Assembly: GCF_002001045.1 (NCBI RefSeq)
Contig: NZ_MUNR01000009.1
Coordinates: 62,001-126,000, forward strand
From: Rhodanobacter sp. C01
GTDB taxonomy: Bacteria; Pseudomonadota; Gammaproteobacteria; Xanthomonadales; Rhodanobacteraceae
Length of the DNA: 64,000 nucleotides
Direction: 5' to 3'
The translations under genes and the position numbers were made by a program. A model generated the notes under the pieces. The model was not told the origin of the DNA. It did no database searches and worked only from the letters and a program-made list of their open reading frames with translations. This document shows, one piece after another, positions 1 to 9,219 of the stretch; position 1 is the first letter of the stretch; each line of letters starts with the position of its first letter.

Positions 1-19
1 CCATCACAGGAGAACCATC

Positions 20-1408
20 GTGAACCGTCATACCCTGCAACGCTTTACCCGTTTCGGCACCCAGGCCAGTCTCGCCCTGGCCGTAGCTGCCGCACTGACA
101 ATCCCGCTTCGTGCCGAAGCCGGCTCGTTCCAGCTGCCTACGGACAACGCCGCTGGCTGGGCACGCGCCAATGCGGGCGGCTCGCTGTTCCCCAACGATC
201 CCACCGCGGTCTACAACAATCCGGCAGCGATGGCGTTCTTTACCGCGCCCGTGCTGCAGGTGACCGGTACCGGCATCCGTCCGAGCGCGGAATTCCAGGG
301 GCAATTCACCGACGAACAAGGTCATCCAACCACCGGCAACAATCCAAACGGGTTTGGCAAGTTCATTCCGTTCCCGAACATGGCGTTCGCCGCACCGATC
401 AATGATCGCCTTACCCTCGGCGGCAGCGTCACCGTGCCATACGGCCTGGCCAGCGAATACAACCCGACATGGCAGGGTCGCTACTTCGGCACCAAGACCA
501 GCTTGCAGTCGATCGCCGTGAGCTTCTCGGCAGGCCTGAAGGTCAACGATGAATTCTCTATCGGCGTGGGCATCCTCGGCCAGCGCACCAAGGCCCAGCT
601 CAATACCATGCTCGACCCGTACGGTTCGGCCGCCGCGCTGTTCGGCGCCCCGATTCTCGGCGCACCGCAGAGCGGCGACGTCCAGCTGAATGTGACCGTG
701 AAGAAGAGGTTTGCGTTCGGCTACTTCGGCGGCTTCGAATGGAAGCCGACGCAGCAGGACAGCATCGGTCTGAGCTACCACTCGCAGGTGAACCAGACGC
801 TGAGCGGCAACTACGCCATGTACGGCAGTGAAGCCGGCAAGCAACTCATCGCCCTAGCCCCGGTTGTCTTCCCTAATGCGGGCCTGCCGACACTCAACCC
901 CGATGGCGCCAGCGCCAGTGCCGTGCTCAATACACCCGCATTCGCCAGCCTCGACTGGCTGCACGTGTTCAACGACCGCTTCTCGCTCGCTGCCACCGCA
1001 AAGTGGACTGGCTGGTCCAGCTTCCAGAACCTGGCACTCATGTCGAATGGCCAGACACTGGTCGCGCTACCCCAGAAGTACAAGGACAGCATGCTGTACT
1101 CGATCGGCGGCGACTACAAGCTGAATGACAAGTGGACCCTGCGCGCAGGCGTCGGTTACGACGAGACTCCGACCAACATCCTCAGCCGCGATCCGCGTAT
1201 CCCTGATGGAGCACGCCGTCTGCTCGGTCTTGGCGTGGGTTATCAGGCCAGCGAGCACTTCGGCTTCGATCTCGGCTACCAGCACCAGTTCGTTGGCAAG
1301 ACGCGCGTCGACCTGACCAATCCGGTCTCTCTGGGCGCCGGCAGCATGAACGGCACCTTCGACGATCACGGCGACGTGGTCAGCCTGACTGGCACCTATC
1401 GCTTCTGA
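20..1408 (+). CDS. FadL-family outer membrane transport protein
   Basis: This is a predicted outer-membrane beta-barrel of the FadL/OmpP1/TodX family, whose studied members let long-chain fatty acids and other hydrophobic compounds cross the outer membrane. The first 34 or so residues form a signal peptide ending near AEA, and the mature protein starts GSFQLPTDNAAGWARA, which is the usual FadL N-terminal hatch signature. The chain ends TYRF, with the terminal aromatic residue expected of a barrel protein. The length (462 residues) is normal. The GTG start has AGGAGAA at 8-14, five bases upstream. It stands alone, with a strong hairpin directly after it. The substrate cannot be read from sequence. 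Confidence 0.9.
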   Translation: MNRHTLQRFTRFGTQASLALAVAAALTIPLRAEAGSFQLPTDNAAGWARANAGGSLFPNDPTAVYNNPAAMAFFTAPVLQVTGTGIRPSAEFQGQFTDEQGHPTTGNNPNGFGKFIPFPNMAFAAPINDRLTLGGSVTVPYGLASEYNPTWQGRYFGTKTSLQSIAVSFSAGLKVNDEFSIGVGILGQRTKAQLNTMLDPYGSAAALFGAPILGAPQSGDVQLNVTVKKRFAFGYFGGFEWKPTQQDSIGLSYHSQVNQTLSGNYAMYGSEAGKQLIALAPVVFPNAGLPTLNPDGASASAVLNTPAFASLDWLHVFNDRFSLAATAKWTGWSSFQNLALMSNGQTLVALPQKYKDSMLYSIGGDYKLNDKWTLRAGVGYDETPTNILSRDPRIPDGARRLLGLGVGYQASEHFGFDLGYQHQFVGKTRVDLTNPVSLGAGSMNGTFDDHGDVVSLTGTYRF

Positions 1409-1425
1409 GCGATGCGATACCCATG

Positions 1426-1459
1426 AAAGACAAGGGCCGCGCAAGCGGCCCTTGTCTTT
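1426..1459. terminator. Bidirectional intrinsic terminator between fadL-like and PP2C genes
   Basis: Two perfect 15-base arms (1426-1440 and 1445-1459) close on a GCAA tetraloop, with AAAGA on one side and TCTTT on the other. It lies between two converging genes and can end transcription from both. Confidence 0.9.
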
Positions 1460-1508
1460 TCTGTTGTCCGAATTAAGTCAAAGCACGCCATATGTAGCCA
1501 GGAAAGCT

Positions 1509-2210
1509 TCAACTTGAACGAACAATGATCACAGTGATGTTGTCGTCGCCACCACCATCAAGCGCACTGAGCAGCAGTTGGTCGACGCATTCCTGCGATG
1601 CCAGGTCGGTACGTGCGACCGTACGTGCAATCGACGCGTCACTAACACCTTCGGTCAGGCCATCACTGCACAACAGAAAGCCCATGCCCGGCTCCAGCTG
1701 CCCGCGTGCCATGCCAATGTGAAGCTGCTCCGCGCTCGTCACGCCCAGTGCCTGGGTAAGCACATTGCGCTGCGGATGCTGCGATGCCTGTACCGGATCG
1801 AGCTGACCTGCCTCGACCAGTGCCTGCACCAGCGAGTGATCGTGGCTTATCTGCCGCAACTCATGCTTCCACATGTAAATCCGGCTGTCGCCAACCCAGG
1901 CGACTTCATAGCCATCGGCGGTCAGCCGCAGTGCCGCAATCGTGGTGCCCATCGGCAGCACGTCGAAGCTGGGGCGGGCGCGCGATTGCAGCCGTTCGGC
2001 CGCTCCGTGCACGGCCTCAATCAGACTGTGCCCGCGACTGACCAGGTCAACCACTGCATCACGCACCAAGGCAGAGGCAACCTCGCCATGCTGGTGACCG
2101 CCCATGCCATCGGCCACCAGAAACAGGCCGAGTGAGGCATCGGCGTAATAGGTATCCTCATTGCGCGTGCGGCGCAGGCCAACATGCGTTCCGTGTCCGA
2201 ATTCGATCAT
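1509..2210 (-). CDS. PP2C-family serine/threonine protein phosphatase
   Basis: This 233-residue cytoplasmic protein is a single-domain bacterial PP2C (PPM) phosphatase of the Stp1/PrpC type, which removes phosphate from Ser/Thr in a metal-dependent reaction. The family motifs appear in order: R13 with RNED at 16-19, DGMGGH at 34-39, GDSRIY in the middle, SDGLTEGV, and DDNITVIIV near the C-terminus. These supply the two-metal Asp ligands. There is no membrane segment or extra domain. No partner kinase lies next to it. It could equally act in a type VI secretion or stress-signalling pathway. Confidence 0.9.
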   Translation of the reverse strand: MIEFGHGTHVGLRRTRNEDTYYADASLGLFLVADGMGGHQHGEVASALVRDAVVDLVSRGHSLIEAVHGAAERLQSRARPSFDVLPMGTTIAALRLTADGYEVAWVGDSRIYMWKHELRQISHDHSLVQALVEAGQLDPVQASQHPQRNVLTQALGVTSAEQLHIGMARGQLEPGMGFLLCSDGLTEGVSDASIARTVARTDLASQECVDQLLLSALDGGGDDNITVIIVRSS

Positions 2211-2259
2211 GGGCTTTCAGGTAAGGCGAGCTGTTGCAGCATGCCGGAACTGCCGCAGG

Positions 2260-2288
2260 TTGTCACGGCAAGTTGCCTCGCGTATCAT
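2260..2288 (+). promoter_or_regulatory. Sigma-70-type promoter of tRNA-Ser
   Basis: TTGTCA at 2260-2265 and TATCAT at 2283-2288 are separated by 17 bases. The predicted transcript start is about 25-30 bases before the tRNA. Both boxes are close to consensus. Confidence 0.7.
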
Positions 2289-2321
2289 TCCCGGCTCGCA
2301 TGAGCCACCATGCAACCCACT

Positions 2322-2454
<133 letters not shown>

Positions 2455-2470
2455 GGTGACGGCCGGGTGA

Positions 2471-2576
2471 GAACCCACCCGGGTTCGACGAATTCGTCCG
2501 GAACGAATTTGGACAGCCGCAGGCTGGCCCCGCAGCGCGAAAGCGCGGAGGGGTTCGGCCCAAGGATGGGCCGAAC
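2471..2576. repeat. Cluster of five consecutive inverted repeats
   Basis: Five small stem-loops follow one another between the tRNA-Ser terminator and dnaQ. They are GAACCC/GGGTTC (2471-2486), AATTCGT/ACGAATT (2491-2509), CAGCC/GGCTG (2514-2526), GCGC-GAAA-GCGC (2535-2546, flanked by CCCC at 2528-2531 and GGGG at 2550-2553), and GTTCGGCCCA/TGGGCCGAAC (2553-2576). This resembles an interspersed palindromic (REP/BIME-like) element or a structured RNA. No gene is present in 2455-2637. Confidence 0.6.
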
Positions 2577-2637
2577 AATCCCTTCACACATCGCGCCACA
2601 TCGAAACACGCGACGCTTCAAGTTTCTCCAGTACGAA

Positions 2638-3342
2638 TCACCCCGCCCGCCACACACTCACTCCCCCTGCGTTCTTGTCCAGCGCATCCAGCCGCTGCTC
2701 ATGCAAAGCCAGCTCTTCCGGGGACGCGCGCAGAACACTCGGACGTGCGCGCAAGGCCACTGGCGCGACAACTGCCACATCACGCTGCTCGGTCGTACCT
2801 GCAAAACCCAGATCGAAAGCCTCCTGCCCCGAGGTCATCGCCAGATAGACGTCCGCGAGCAGCTGCGCGTCGATCAGGCCGCCGTGCAGGTCACGCCGCG
2901 AGTTGTCCACGCCCAATCGCTTGCACAGCGCATCGAGACTGTTGCGCTGACCCGGATAGCGTTCGCGCGCCATCACCAGCGTGTCGAGCACGCTGCAGCT
3001 ATCGCCGATCCGACCACTGCCGTTGTCCAGTCGCCCCAGCTCGGCATCGAGAAACCCGATATCGAAACTGGCGTTGTGGATGATCAGTTCAGCGCCATCG
3101 ATGAAGGCGAGGAACTCATCCACCACGTCGGCGAAGCGTGGCTTGTCGAGCAGGAAGTCATCGGCGATGCCGGTGACCTGGCGTGCGCCCTCGTCGATCG
3201 CGCGATCCGGGTTGAGATAGGTCTGGTAGTGCCGGCCGGTAAGCCTGCGTTCGATCATCTCGACGCAGGCAATCTCGATCAATCGATGCCCCTGGCGAAC
3301 CTCCAAACCAGTTGTTTCCGTATCGAGAACGATCTGTCTCAT
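2638..3342 (-). CDS. dnaQ: DNA polymerase III epsilon subunit (3'-5' proofreading exonuclease)
   Basis: This is the proofreading subunit of the replicative polymerase, a DEDDh exonuclease that works in the core complex with the alpha and theta subunits. Exo I is DTET with D7 and E9, Exo II is HNASFD with D94, and Exo III has H153 and D158 in the H-x4-D arrangement. The last 45 or so residues form the expected low-complexity tail that binds the alpha subunit. The length (234) is normal. Its start overlaps the rnhA stop by four bases, so the two genes are translationally coupled, as in the conserved rnhA-dnaQ neighbourhood. Confidence 0.95.
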   Translation of the reverse strand: MRQIVLDTETTGLEVRQGHRLIEIACVEMIERRLTGRHYQTYLNPDRAIDEGARQVTGIADDFLLDKPRFADVVDEFLAFIDGAELIIHNASFDIGFLDAELGRLDNGSGRIGDSCSVLDTLVMARERYPGQRNSLDALCKRLGVDNSRRDLHGGLIDAQLLADVYLAMTSGQEAFDLGFAGTTEQRDVAVVAPVALRARPSVLRASPEELALHEQRLDALDKNAGGVSVWRAG

Positions 3343-3782
3343 GCCGCACCCTTCATCAGTTCAGCCTGCTCACGCGCGGCCTGATCGACCCGCTCGTTCT
3401 CGGCGTGACCGTTATGGCCCTTCACCCACTTCCAGCGCACTTGATGCGTGCTGACCGCCGCGGACAGGCGCTGCCACAGATCCTGGTTCTTCACCGGCTT
3501 CTTGTCGGCGGTACGCCAGCCGTTCGCACGCCACTTCGGCACCCACTCCTCGATGCCCTGCATGACATAGCGCGAATCGGTGGTGAGGGTTACCTGGCAG
3601 GGGCGCTTCAGCGCCTCCAGGGCACCGATTGCCGCCATCAGCTCCATCCGGTTGTTGGTGGTAGCTGGATCACCGCCAGCGACCATGCGTTCGCTGCCCT
3701 TGGCACGCAGCAAGGCAGCCCAACCACCCGGTCCCGGATTGCCCAGACAGGCACCGTCGGTAAATGCATCCACTTCGCTCAT
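3339..3782 (-). CDS. rnhA: Ribonuclease HI
   Basis: RNase HI cleaves the RNA strand of RNA-DNA hybrids, removing primers and R-loops in the cytoplasm. The catalytic carboxylates are visible at D9, E47, D69 and D133, with H123 in the flexible loop. The spacing is the same as in the E. coli enzyme, shifted by one residue. The length is 147 residues. It lies 25 bases after the methyltransferase gene and overlaps dnaQ by four bases, so the three genes probably form one operon. Confidence 0.95.
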   Translation of the reverse strand: MSEVDAFTDGACLGNPGPGGWAALLRAKGSERMVAGGDPATTNNRMELMAAIGALEALKRPCQVTLTTDSRYVMQGIEEWVPKWRANGWRTADKKPVKNQDLWQRLSAAVSTHQVRWKWVKGHNGHAENERVDQAAREQAELMKGAA

Positions 3783-3807
3783 CGTTGTCCACGTAGTCCA
3801 TTGAAAG

Positions 3808-4590
3808 TCACAGCGCCGAACTGCGCCGCGTACCCGGCGACAATCGGCTGTTGGCCGGTACCCGTACCGGCCCCGTCTTGATTCGCAGCGGCGTAGCCAT
3901 GCGACGCTGCTTGCGTGCTATCAGCACATACCCACCACCCCATGCGTTCACACCGTTCACGGCAGGTGAATCGGCAGGCCACAGGCATCCCACCCGTTCG
4001 GCTCGTTCCATCTGCAGCCCGGCCTGCTGAAGTCTGTGGCTGAGTCGCAGCGGCACCTGCAGCACCTGTTGCCTGCCACGCGCATGCCACCAGAACCATG
4101 GCGCCCAACCGCTGAGCGGATGCACTCCGGTCACCACCAGAACGCCACCCGGCGCCAGCACACGAATCGCCTCGGCCAGCAGCGTCGATGGCGACGCTAC
4201 GACTTCCAGCGCATGGCGCAAAAGCACCAAGTCGAACGCATCGTCGATGAACGGCAGCGGCTCGTCGGTCGCTGCGTGCAGATCGCCCCGGTAACGGTTG
4301 TTGCGTGCCCACAAGCATGTCCAGCAACCGAGCAATGGCAATGCAGGCGGGGCATCGCTGGCGGTCGCACCCAACAGCAGCCCATGCGTCCCGAAACAGC
4401 GCTGCAGATCCGTGGCCATCACCCGCGTCTGATCATCCAGCAATCGGCGCAATGGCGCACTGGCATAGATGTCGTGATCGCGTTGAAGCATGCGGCCGGC
4501 CTGATCCCAATCTGTTTTCGAAGTGTAGCGGTTGGCGACCAACGTAGCAGGCGGACCGGAACTGCCGCACGCAACTGAACAGCCAAACAT
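3808..4590 (-). CDS. YafS-like SAM-dependent methyltransferase
   Basis: This is a class I methyltransferase-like protein of up to 260 residues. The SAM-fold core includes [19 protein letters not shown], where the short helix-strand after the acidic stretch lines the cofactor pocket, and [17 protein letters not shown]. The classical glycine-rich motif I is weak. The order gloB (divergent), yafS, rnhA, dnaQ matches the enterobacterial neighbourhood, which supports the YafS assignment. The C-terminal 30 residues are basic and look disordered. The start is uncertain: the first ATG at 4590 is used, but an internal ATG at 4491 (MLQRDHDIY) would also leave the whole fold intact. The substrate is unknown. 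Confidence 0.75.
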   Translation of the reverse strand: MFGCSVACGSSGPPATLVANRYTSKTDWDQAGRMLQRDHDIYASAPLRRLLDDQTRVMATDLQRCFGTHGLLLGATASDAPPALPLLGCWTCLWARNNRYRGDLHAATDEPLPFIDDAFDLVLLRHALEVVASPSTLLAEAIRVLAPGGVLVVTGVHPLSGWAPWFWWHARGRQQVLQVPLRLSHRLQQAGLQMERAERVGCLWPADSPAVNGVNAWGGGYVLIARKQRRMATPLRIKTGPVRVPANSRLSPGTRRSSAL

Positions 4591-4690
4591 CGGGTTAACG
4601 ATCTTCTAACGAACCTTTGGTCACGCCTCTCTATAGTCGGCCGCTCGATGCGCGCCCCGGATGGCTGCGTCTGTCGTTGGCCAAAGGGTC

Positions 4691-4712
4691 AACATCCGAT
4701 TTGCCGGATGTT
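4691..4712. promoter_or_regulatory. Perfect inverted repeat upstream of gloB
   Basis: AACATCCG (4691-4698) and CGGATGTT (4705-4712) flank a six-base spacer, 28 bases before the gloB start. A TATAGT at 4632-4637 could be a -10 box, which would place the repeat in the 5' untranslated RNA as a hairpin. It could otherwise be an operator. Confidence 0.4.
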
Positions 4713-4740
4713 CCTTAGATAAACGCAGCGGAGTCCGATC

Positions 4741-5502
4741 TTGCATCTCGTCCCGTTACCGGCTCTCGCCGACAACTACATCTGGTTGCTGCACGACGAT
4801 GATGGCAACGCCATCGTCGTCGACCCCGGTGATGCCTCGGTAGTGGAACAAGCCCTGGCTACACGCCAACTGCAACTGCGCGCCATCCTGCTGACCCATC
4901 ACCATCAGGACCACATCGGGGGTGCCGCCGAGCTGCGCAGGCATCATGCAGTCCCGGTGTACGCACCAGACGACGAACGCATCGTCGAGGCCACCATGCG
5001 GGTACACGATGGCGATGAAGTCGATCTGGCATCCCCGCGTGTCCATTTCGACGTGATCGCCATTCCAGGCCACACACTCAGCCACGTCGCCTACATCGGC
5101 GCCGGTCTGTTGCTGTGTGGCGACACCTTGTTCAGTCTGGGCTGTGGGCGGCTGTTTGAGGGCAGTCCAGCCCAGATGCTCGCCTCGCTCGATCGCCTGT
5201 CGACACTGCCGGGATCAACCCTGGTTTGCGGGGGCCATGAATACACCGAGGCGAACGGACGTTTTGCACATACCGTCGAACCGGAAAATCCCGAGCTTGC
5301 CCGGCGACTGCAGGAAGTCACCGTGCTGCGCGCGCAGCTTCGTCCCACTCTGCCGGTCGCACTGGCTGACGAGCTGGCGACCAATCCTTTTCTGCGCGTC
5401 GATACCGATGAAGTTGCTGCATGGTGTCAACAGCGTGGCATCAACAACGATCGCGTTGCATGCTTTGCCGCTGTACGCGAAGCCAAGGATGGGTTTCGTT
5501 GA
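4741..5502 (+). CDS. gloB: Hydroxyacylglutathione hydrolase (glyoxalase II)
   Basis: Glyoxalase II hydrolyses S-D-lactoylglutathione to D-lactate and glutathione, the second step of methylglyoxal detoxification. It has the metallo-beta-lactamase fold with the HxHxDH metal motif at H53-H58, followed by GHTLSHVAYIG, LLCGDTLFSLGCGR and GGHEYTEAN, which complete the binuclear metal site. The length (253) is normal. The start is TTG at 4741, preceded by GGAG at 4730-4733; no in-frame ATG fits. Its stop shares one base with the next start (TGATG), so it is coupled to mltD. Confidence 0.95.
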   Translation: MHLVPLPALADNYIWLLHDDDGNAIVVDPGDASVVEQALATRQLQLRAILLTHHHQDHIGGAAELRRHHAVPVYAPDDERIVEATMRVHDGDEVDLASPRVHFDVIAIPGHTLSHVAYIGAGLLLCGDTLFSLGCGRLFEGSPAQMLASLDRLSTLPGSTLVCGGHEYTEANGRFAHTVEPENPELARRLQEVTVLRAQLRPTLPVALADELATNPFLRVDTDEVAAWCQQRGINNDRVACFAAVREAKDGFR

Positions 5503-6728
5503 TGAAGACGCGCCATCTCCAGGCGTTGCCGCTGGCGCTGTCGATCCTGCTGGCCGCCTGCGCCGGAGTATCTCCGCAGGTACCTCCTCGGCAACTCGCC
5601 GAGCCGCAGCCATCGGTAACCGTGGCTCCCCCCGTCGTCGCTCCCCTCGATACCGGCGCCGTGACACTGCCGGCCGCCGACGCCTGGGATCAGCTGCGCA
5701 GCAGTTTTGCCATGGCTGATTGTGATGCCGACCCCGAAATACTGACCTGGGCTCATCGCTACACCCGTAATCCACAGCAGTTCGAGAGCCAGTTGCAGGC
5801 GGTATTGCCTCAGCTGGTCTACGTGCAGCAGGTGGCCGCGCAATACGACGTGGCTGGTGAGTTCGTGCTGCTGCCCTGGGTCGAAAGCCATTTCCGCCCG
5901 GTGCTCGCACGTCGGAACCTGCCAGCCGGCATGTGGCAGATCATGCCAGTCACGGCCGGTTCGATGGGATTGCGCGTCGACGGGCATTACGACGGCCGCC
6001 TTGATGTTCCTGCCGCCGCCAACGCCGTGATGAAACTGCTCAAGCAGTACCACGACGAGTTCCAGGACTGGCGGGTCACCGATTACGCTTACAACGCCGG
6101 CGAGTTCACGGTGAAGAAACTCATCCAGCAGCACGGCATGCCTGGGGATGAACCGATAATCCCGAAATGGCCAGTACGCAAGGTGACCCGCGAGCACCTG
6201 ACAAAATTGCTGGCGATGGCTTGTGTGGTGCGTGAACCGGCTCGCTTCAATGTCAGTCTGCCGACACTGCCAAGCGAACAACATCTGGTGAAAGTGGCAA
6301 TGCCCCGCTCCATGCCGATCGCGCAAGCTGCCGATCACGCAGGCATGTCGGTGGATGCGCTGAAGGATCTCAACGCAGCGTTCCGCAGCGACACGATCGA
6401 TACTTCCGCGTCGTCGTATCTGCTGTTGCCTGTCAGCCATGCGCGCCAATTCCGCGATGCCTTGCTGGGCCAGGCGAGTAGCAGCACCTTCAGCGCCTCA
6501 CTTGCCGGTGGCCATGACGGCAATCAGACATCACCAGCTTCCGTCGCGGCCGATACCCAGGCCGTTGCGCAGGAACGTCAGAAAACACACATCGTGCAGA
6601 ATGGCGAAAGCCTGTGGCAGATAGCCCATCGCTATTCGGTAAGCACGACACAACTGCAGCGCTGGAACCATCTGCACGGAAACACGTTGAAGCCGGGCCA
6701 GGTTCTGCAGATCAGCAGCAGCCACTGA
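5502..6728 (+). CDS. mltD: Membrane-bound lytic murein transglycosylase D (lipoprotein with LysM)
   Basis: This periplasmic enzyme cleaves the glycan strands of peptidoglycan non-hydrolytically. The chosen ATG at 5502 gives a lipoprotein signal ending LLAAC with Cys20 as the lipidation site. A longer frame from 5421 would bury that signal. The SLT domain carries the catalytic Glu in LPWVESHF, then GMWQIMP and the family-1D pattern DYAYNAGE. A single C-terminal LysM repeat (KTHIVQNGESLWQIAHRYSVS) binds glycan; enterobacterial MltD usually has two. It is translationally coupled to gloB, as in other gammaproteobacteria. Confidence 0.93.
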   Translation: MKTRHLQALPLALSILLAACAGVSPQVPPRQLAEPQPSVTVAPPVVAPLDTGAVTLPAADAWDQLRSSFAMADCDADPEILTWAHRYTRNPQQFESQLQAVLPQLVYVQQVAAQYDVAGEFVLLPWVESHFRPVLARRNLPAGMWQIMPVTAGSMGLRVDGHYDGRLDVPAAANAVMKLLKQYHDEFQDWRVTDYAYNAGEFTVKKLIQQHGMPGDEPIIPKWPVRKVTREHLTKLLAMACVVREPARFNVSLPTLPSEQHLVKVAMPRSMPIAQAADHAGMSVDALKDLNAAFRSDTIDTSASSYLLLPVSHARQFRDALLGQASSSTFSASLAGGHDGNQTSPASVAADTQAVAQERQKTHIVQNGESLWQIAHRYSVSTTQLQRWNHLHGNTLKPGQVLQISSSH

Positions 6729-6941
6729 CCATAACCAGCCAGCAGTCGCATGCATGGCGGAAAGATCCAGCACGGAGCAGATTCGTACGCGACTGATGTC
6801 CGACTTGTGCCTGCATCCGGTCGCAGACTGTTCCCCCCTTGATTCAACAAGGCTTCCGGAATGTTCGCGAAATCATCCATGCGGATATCAGCTGCGGCAG
6901 CCTCGGCGTGACTGGCATCGATCCCTGCTCCCGGCAAGAAT

Positions 6942-6972
6942 AAAGAAGGGCGGTCACTGACCGCCCTTCTTT
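6942..6972. terminator. Bidirectional terminator between mltD and ppiD
   Basis: AAAGAAGGGCGG (6942-6953) and CCGCCCTTCTTT (6961-6972) pair perfectly, with A-rich and T-rich flanks. The hairpin lies 25 bases after the ppiD stop. The 213 bases between mltD and the hairpin hold no convincing gene. Confidence 0.88.
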
Positions 6973-6996
6973 CATTCAAGATCCAATCTGGAAGTG

Positions 6997-8901
6997 CTAC
7001 ATCAGGTTCTTGTTGATCTTGATCTTGGCATTTGCCCTGAGCATCTCAAGCAGTTCGCGGGTCGCCTCCGATCCATAGGCCTGGGCCATCTGCTGACGCA
7101 GCGAATCACGCTGCTCAGGCGGAACCTTGGACAGGTCGCCGTCCTGCACCTTGTCCACGGCCAGCAACGCATAGCTGCCGTCCTTCATGTCCACAGCGGC
7201 AAACTGCGGCTTGTCCGCAGCAGGATGCGGCAACAGAAACGCCTGCGTCAGCAGCGGTGTCGGCACATCGGCGCTTTGACGGGTCGCTTCCTTCACGCTC
7301 TTGAGCTCGGCACCCATCGCGGTCGCCACGGCTGGCATGGCCTCGCCCTTGTCTAGGCGTGCCAAGGTTTCGCCGGAAAGCTTCTTTTCGGCATCGGCAA
7401 CGCGCTCGTCGAGGATCTTCTTCTGTACGTCGGGACGCACCTCGGCCAGCGGGCGGGCAGCGGCAGCTACGTGCTTGTCGACGTGAATCACCACCGAGTG
7501 ATCGTTGCCGAGATCGATCAGGCCGGAATTGTTGCCCTGTACCAGCACGTCATCGCTGAATGCTGCCGCGATCACCTTCGGATTCGCCGCCATGCCTTCA
7601 CCGCCCTTGCGGGAGAACAGCTCCGTGCTCTTGATCGGCAGGTTCAGGGCCTGCGCGGCTGGCTCCAGCGAGCTAGGATTCTGGTAGGTGTTGTCGGACA
7701 TCTTGCCGGCGACATCGTTGTACATGCGATCACGTTCGGCCGCCGAGGCTTCCTTGACCAGCTGGTCGCGCACTTCGGTAAACGGCTTGGATTCTCCACT
7801 GCGGACGTCACGCAGCCAGATGATGTGATAGCCATCCGGCGACAGGACCGGCTTGGATATCTGGCCTTTCTGCAATGCGAAAAGCGCTGAATCGAAGGCC
7901 GCGTTGGTCACGCCCTTTTCCAGCCAGCCCAGATCGCCACCCTGACGCTTGGAGCCCAGATCCTCCGAATCCTGCTGGGCCAGCTTGGCGAAATCGCCAG
8001 GGTTGACCTCGCCCGCAATCTTCTCGGCCTTGGCCAGCGCGGCCTTCTGCTGATCCGGCGTGGCGTTGGCCGGCACATTGATCAGGATATGCGAGACAAG
8101 GCGCTGCTCCGGCTGGACGAAGCGCTGCTTCTCTTCCTCGTAACGCTTCTTCAGCTCGTCGTCGCTTGGCGTGGTATCCAGTTTGAGGCTGCTGCCATCG
8201 ACTTCGATGTATTTCACCGAGACCTGCTCGGGATTCATGTAGTCAGCCAGGTGCGCCTTGTACCAGGTCTCGATCTGCGCATCGGTGACCTGGTTGTCGC
8301 TGAGAGTCGGGCGCGGCAATACGAAGTACCGCACGTCACGGCGTTGGGTAAGCAAACCGAGGAAACGGTCAACCTGCTCATTGCTGACAATGGTGCTGTC
8401 GTTGATCGCACCAGGCAGCAACTGGGTCGCCAAGGTAGCGCGAATATCGTTCTCGAACGTGTCCGGCGTTTTGCGCTGGCTGAGCAGCCATGCACGATAG
8501 CTGTTCGGATCGAACTGATTGTTGACCTGGAAGGCGGGAATCTGGGCAATGTAATCGCGCACCGACTGGTCAGCGACACGCAGCCCCCAGTCGTCGTTGG
8601 CCTGCAACAGCAGCTGCTGGTCGATCAAGCCGTCAACGATGCGCTGCTTTGTCTCAGGCTTCTCGAAGATGCTTGCATCGAAATGATCGCCCTGTTCGGC
8701 GCTCATCTGCTGCCGCAGCTGGTTCGTACGGTTCTGATAGTCCTGCTGGCTGATCTCATGCTTGCCGACCTTCGCCACGAACGTATCCGAACGCGACATG
8801 AAGTAGCTCTCCATGCCGAACAGCGACATTGCCAGAACAGCGAGACCCAACACGATGGTGGCCGGCCATCCGTGCATCTTGTTACGCATTGCCTGCAGCA
8901 T
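6997..8901 (-). CDS. ppiD: Periplasmic folding chaperone/peptidyl-prolyl isomerase PpiD
   Basis: PpiD is an inner-membrane-anchored chaperone that helps newly exported proteins fold near the Sec translocon. The chosen start (MLQAMRNKMHGW) gives a short cytoplasmic tail, a membrane anchor at about residues 12-31, a SurA-like N-terminal region, and one parvulin domain at about residues 265-365 (SHILI, GGDLGWLEKG, FALQKGQISKPV). The length is 634 residues. An in-frame extension to 8973 exists, but it lacks family-like sequence, while GGGAAG precedes the chosen ATG. It ends the tig-clpP-clpX-lon-hupB-ppiD block. Confidence 0.93.
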   Translation of the reverse strand: MLQAMRNKMHGWPATIVLGLAVLAMSLFGMESYFMSRSDTFVAKVGKHEISQQDYQNRTNQLRQQMSAEQGDHFDASIFEKPETKQRIVDGLIDQQLLLQANDDWGLRVADQSVRDYIAQIPAFQVNNQFDPNSYRAWLLSQRKTPDTFENDIRATLATQLLPGAINDSTIVSNEQVDRFLGLLTQRRDVRYFVLPRPTLSDNQVTDAQIETWYKAHLADYMNPEQVSVKYIEVDGSSLKLDTTPSDDELKKRYEEEKQRFVQPEQRLVSHILINVPANATPDQQKAALAKAEKIAGEVNPGDFAKLAQQDSEDLGSKRQGGDLGWLEKGVTNAAFDSALFALQKGQISKPVLSPDGYHIIWLRDVRSGESKPFTEVRDQLVKEASAAERDRMYNDVAGKMSDNTYQNPSSLEPAAQALNLPIKSTELFSRKGGEGMAANPKVIAAAFSDDVLVQGNNSGLIDLGNDHSVVIHVDKHVAAAARPLAEVRPDVQKKILDERVADAEKKLSGETLARLDKGEAMPAVATAMGAELKSVKEATRQSADVPTPLLTQAFLLPHPAADKPQFAAVDMKDGSYALLAVDKVQDGDLSKVPPEQRDSLRQQMAQAYGSEATRELLEMLRANAKIKINKNLM

Positions 8902-9007
8902 CGAAATCTTCCCGCAACGTGGTTGAAAGCACGTGAGGCAGCCATCGCCCCACAGACACCCGCGTTCGATCATTCAGGACACGGGCGAATACGCATGACT
9001 CAAATGA

Positions 9008-9032
9008 CAAGGGCGCCACACGGGCGCCCTTG
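9008..9032 (-). terminator. Terminator after the tRNA-Val/tRNA-Asp unit
   Basis: CAAGGGCGCC (9008-9017) pairs with GGCGCCCTTG (9023-9032). On the minus strand it follows tRNA-Asp by seven bases, with TCATTTGAG after it. The U-tract is weak, so some read-through into ppiD is possible. Confidence 0.65.
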
Positions 9033-9039
9033 CGAACTG

Positions 9040-9116
9040 TGGCGGAGTGGACGGGACTCGAACCCGCGACCTCCGGCGTGACAGGCCAGCATTCTAACCG
9101 ACTGAACTACCACTCC
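9040..9116 (-). tRNA. tRNA-Asp (anticodon GTC)
   Basis: The 77-base gene has acceptor stem GGAGTGG/CCACTCC with discriminator G and encoded CCA. The anticodon loop CTGTCAC sits on a CTGGC/GCCGG stem and the T-arm is GGGTTCGAGTCCC. It lies nine bases after tRNA-Val on the same strand. Confidence 0.97.
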
Positions 9117-9125
9117 GCATTTTTC

Positions 9126-9200
9126 TGGTGGGTGCTGTAGGGATCGAACCTACGACCAACGCCTTGTAAGGGCGATGCTCTACCGCTGAGCTAAGCACCC
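9126..9200 (-). tRNA. tRNA-Val (anticodon TAC)
   Basis: The 75-base gene has acceptor stem GGGTGCT/AGCACCC with encoded CCA. The anticodon loop CTTACAA sits on a TCGCC/GGCGT stem. It begins only 19 bases after the hupB stop, with no terminator between them. Confidence 0.97.
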
Positions 9201-9219
9201 GAAACCAAGCGTCAGCCGC

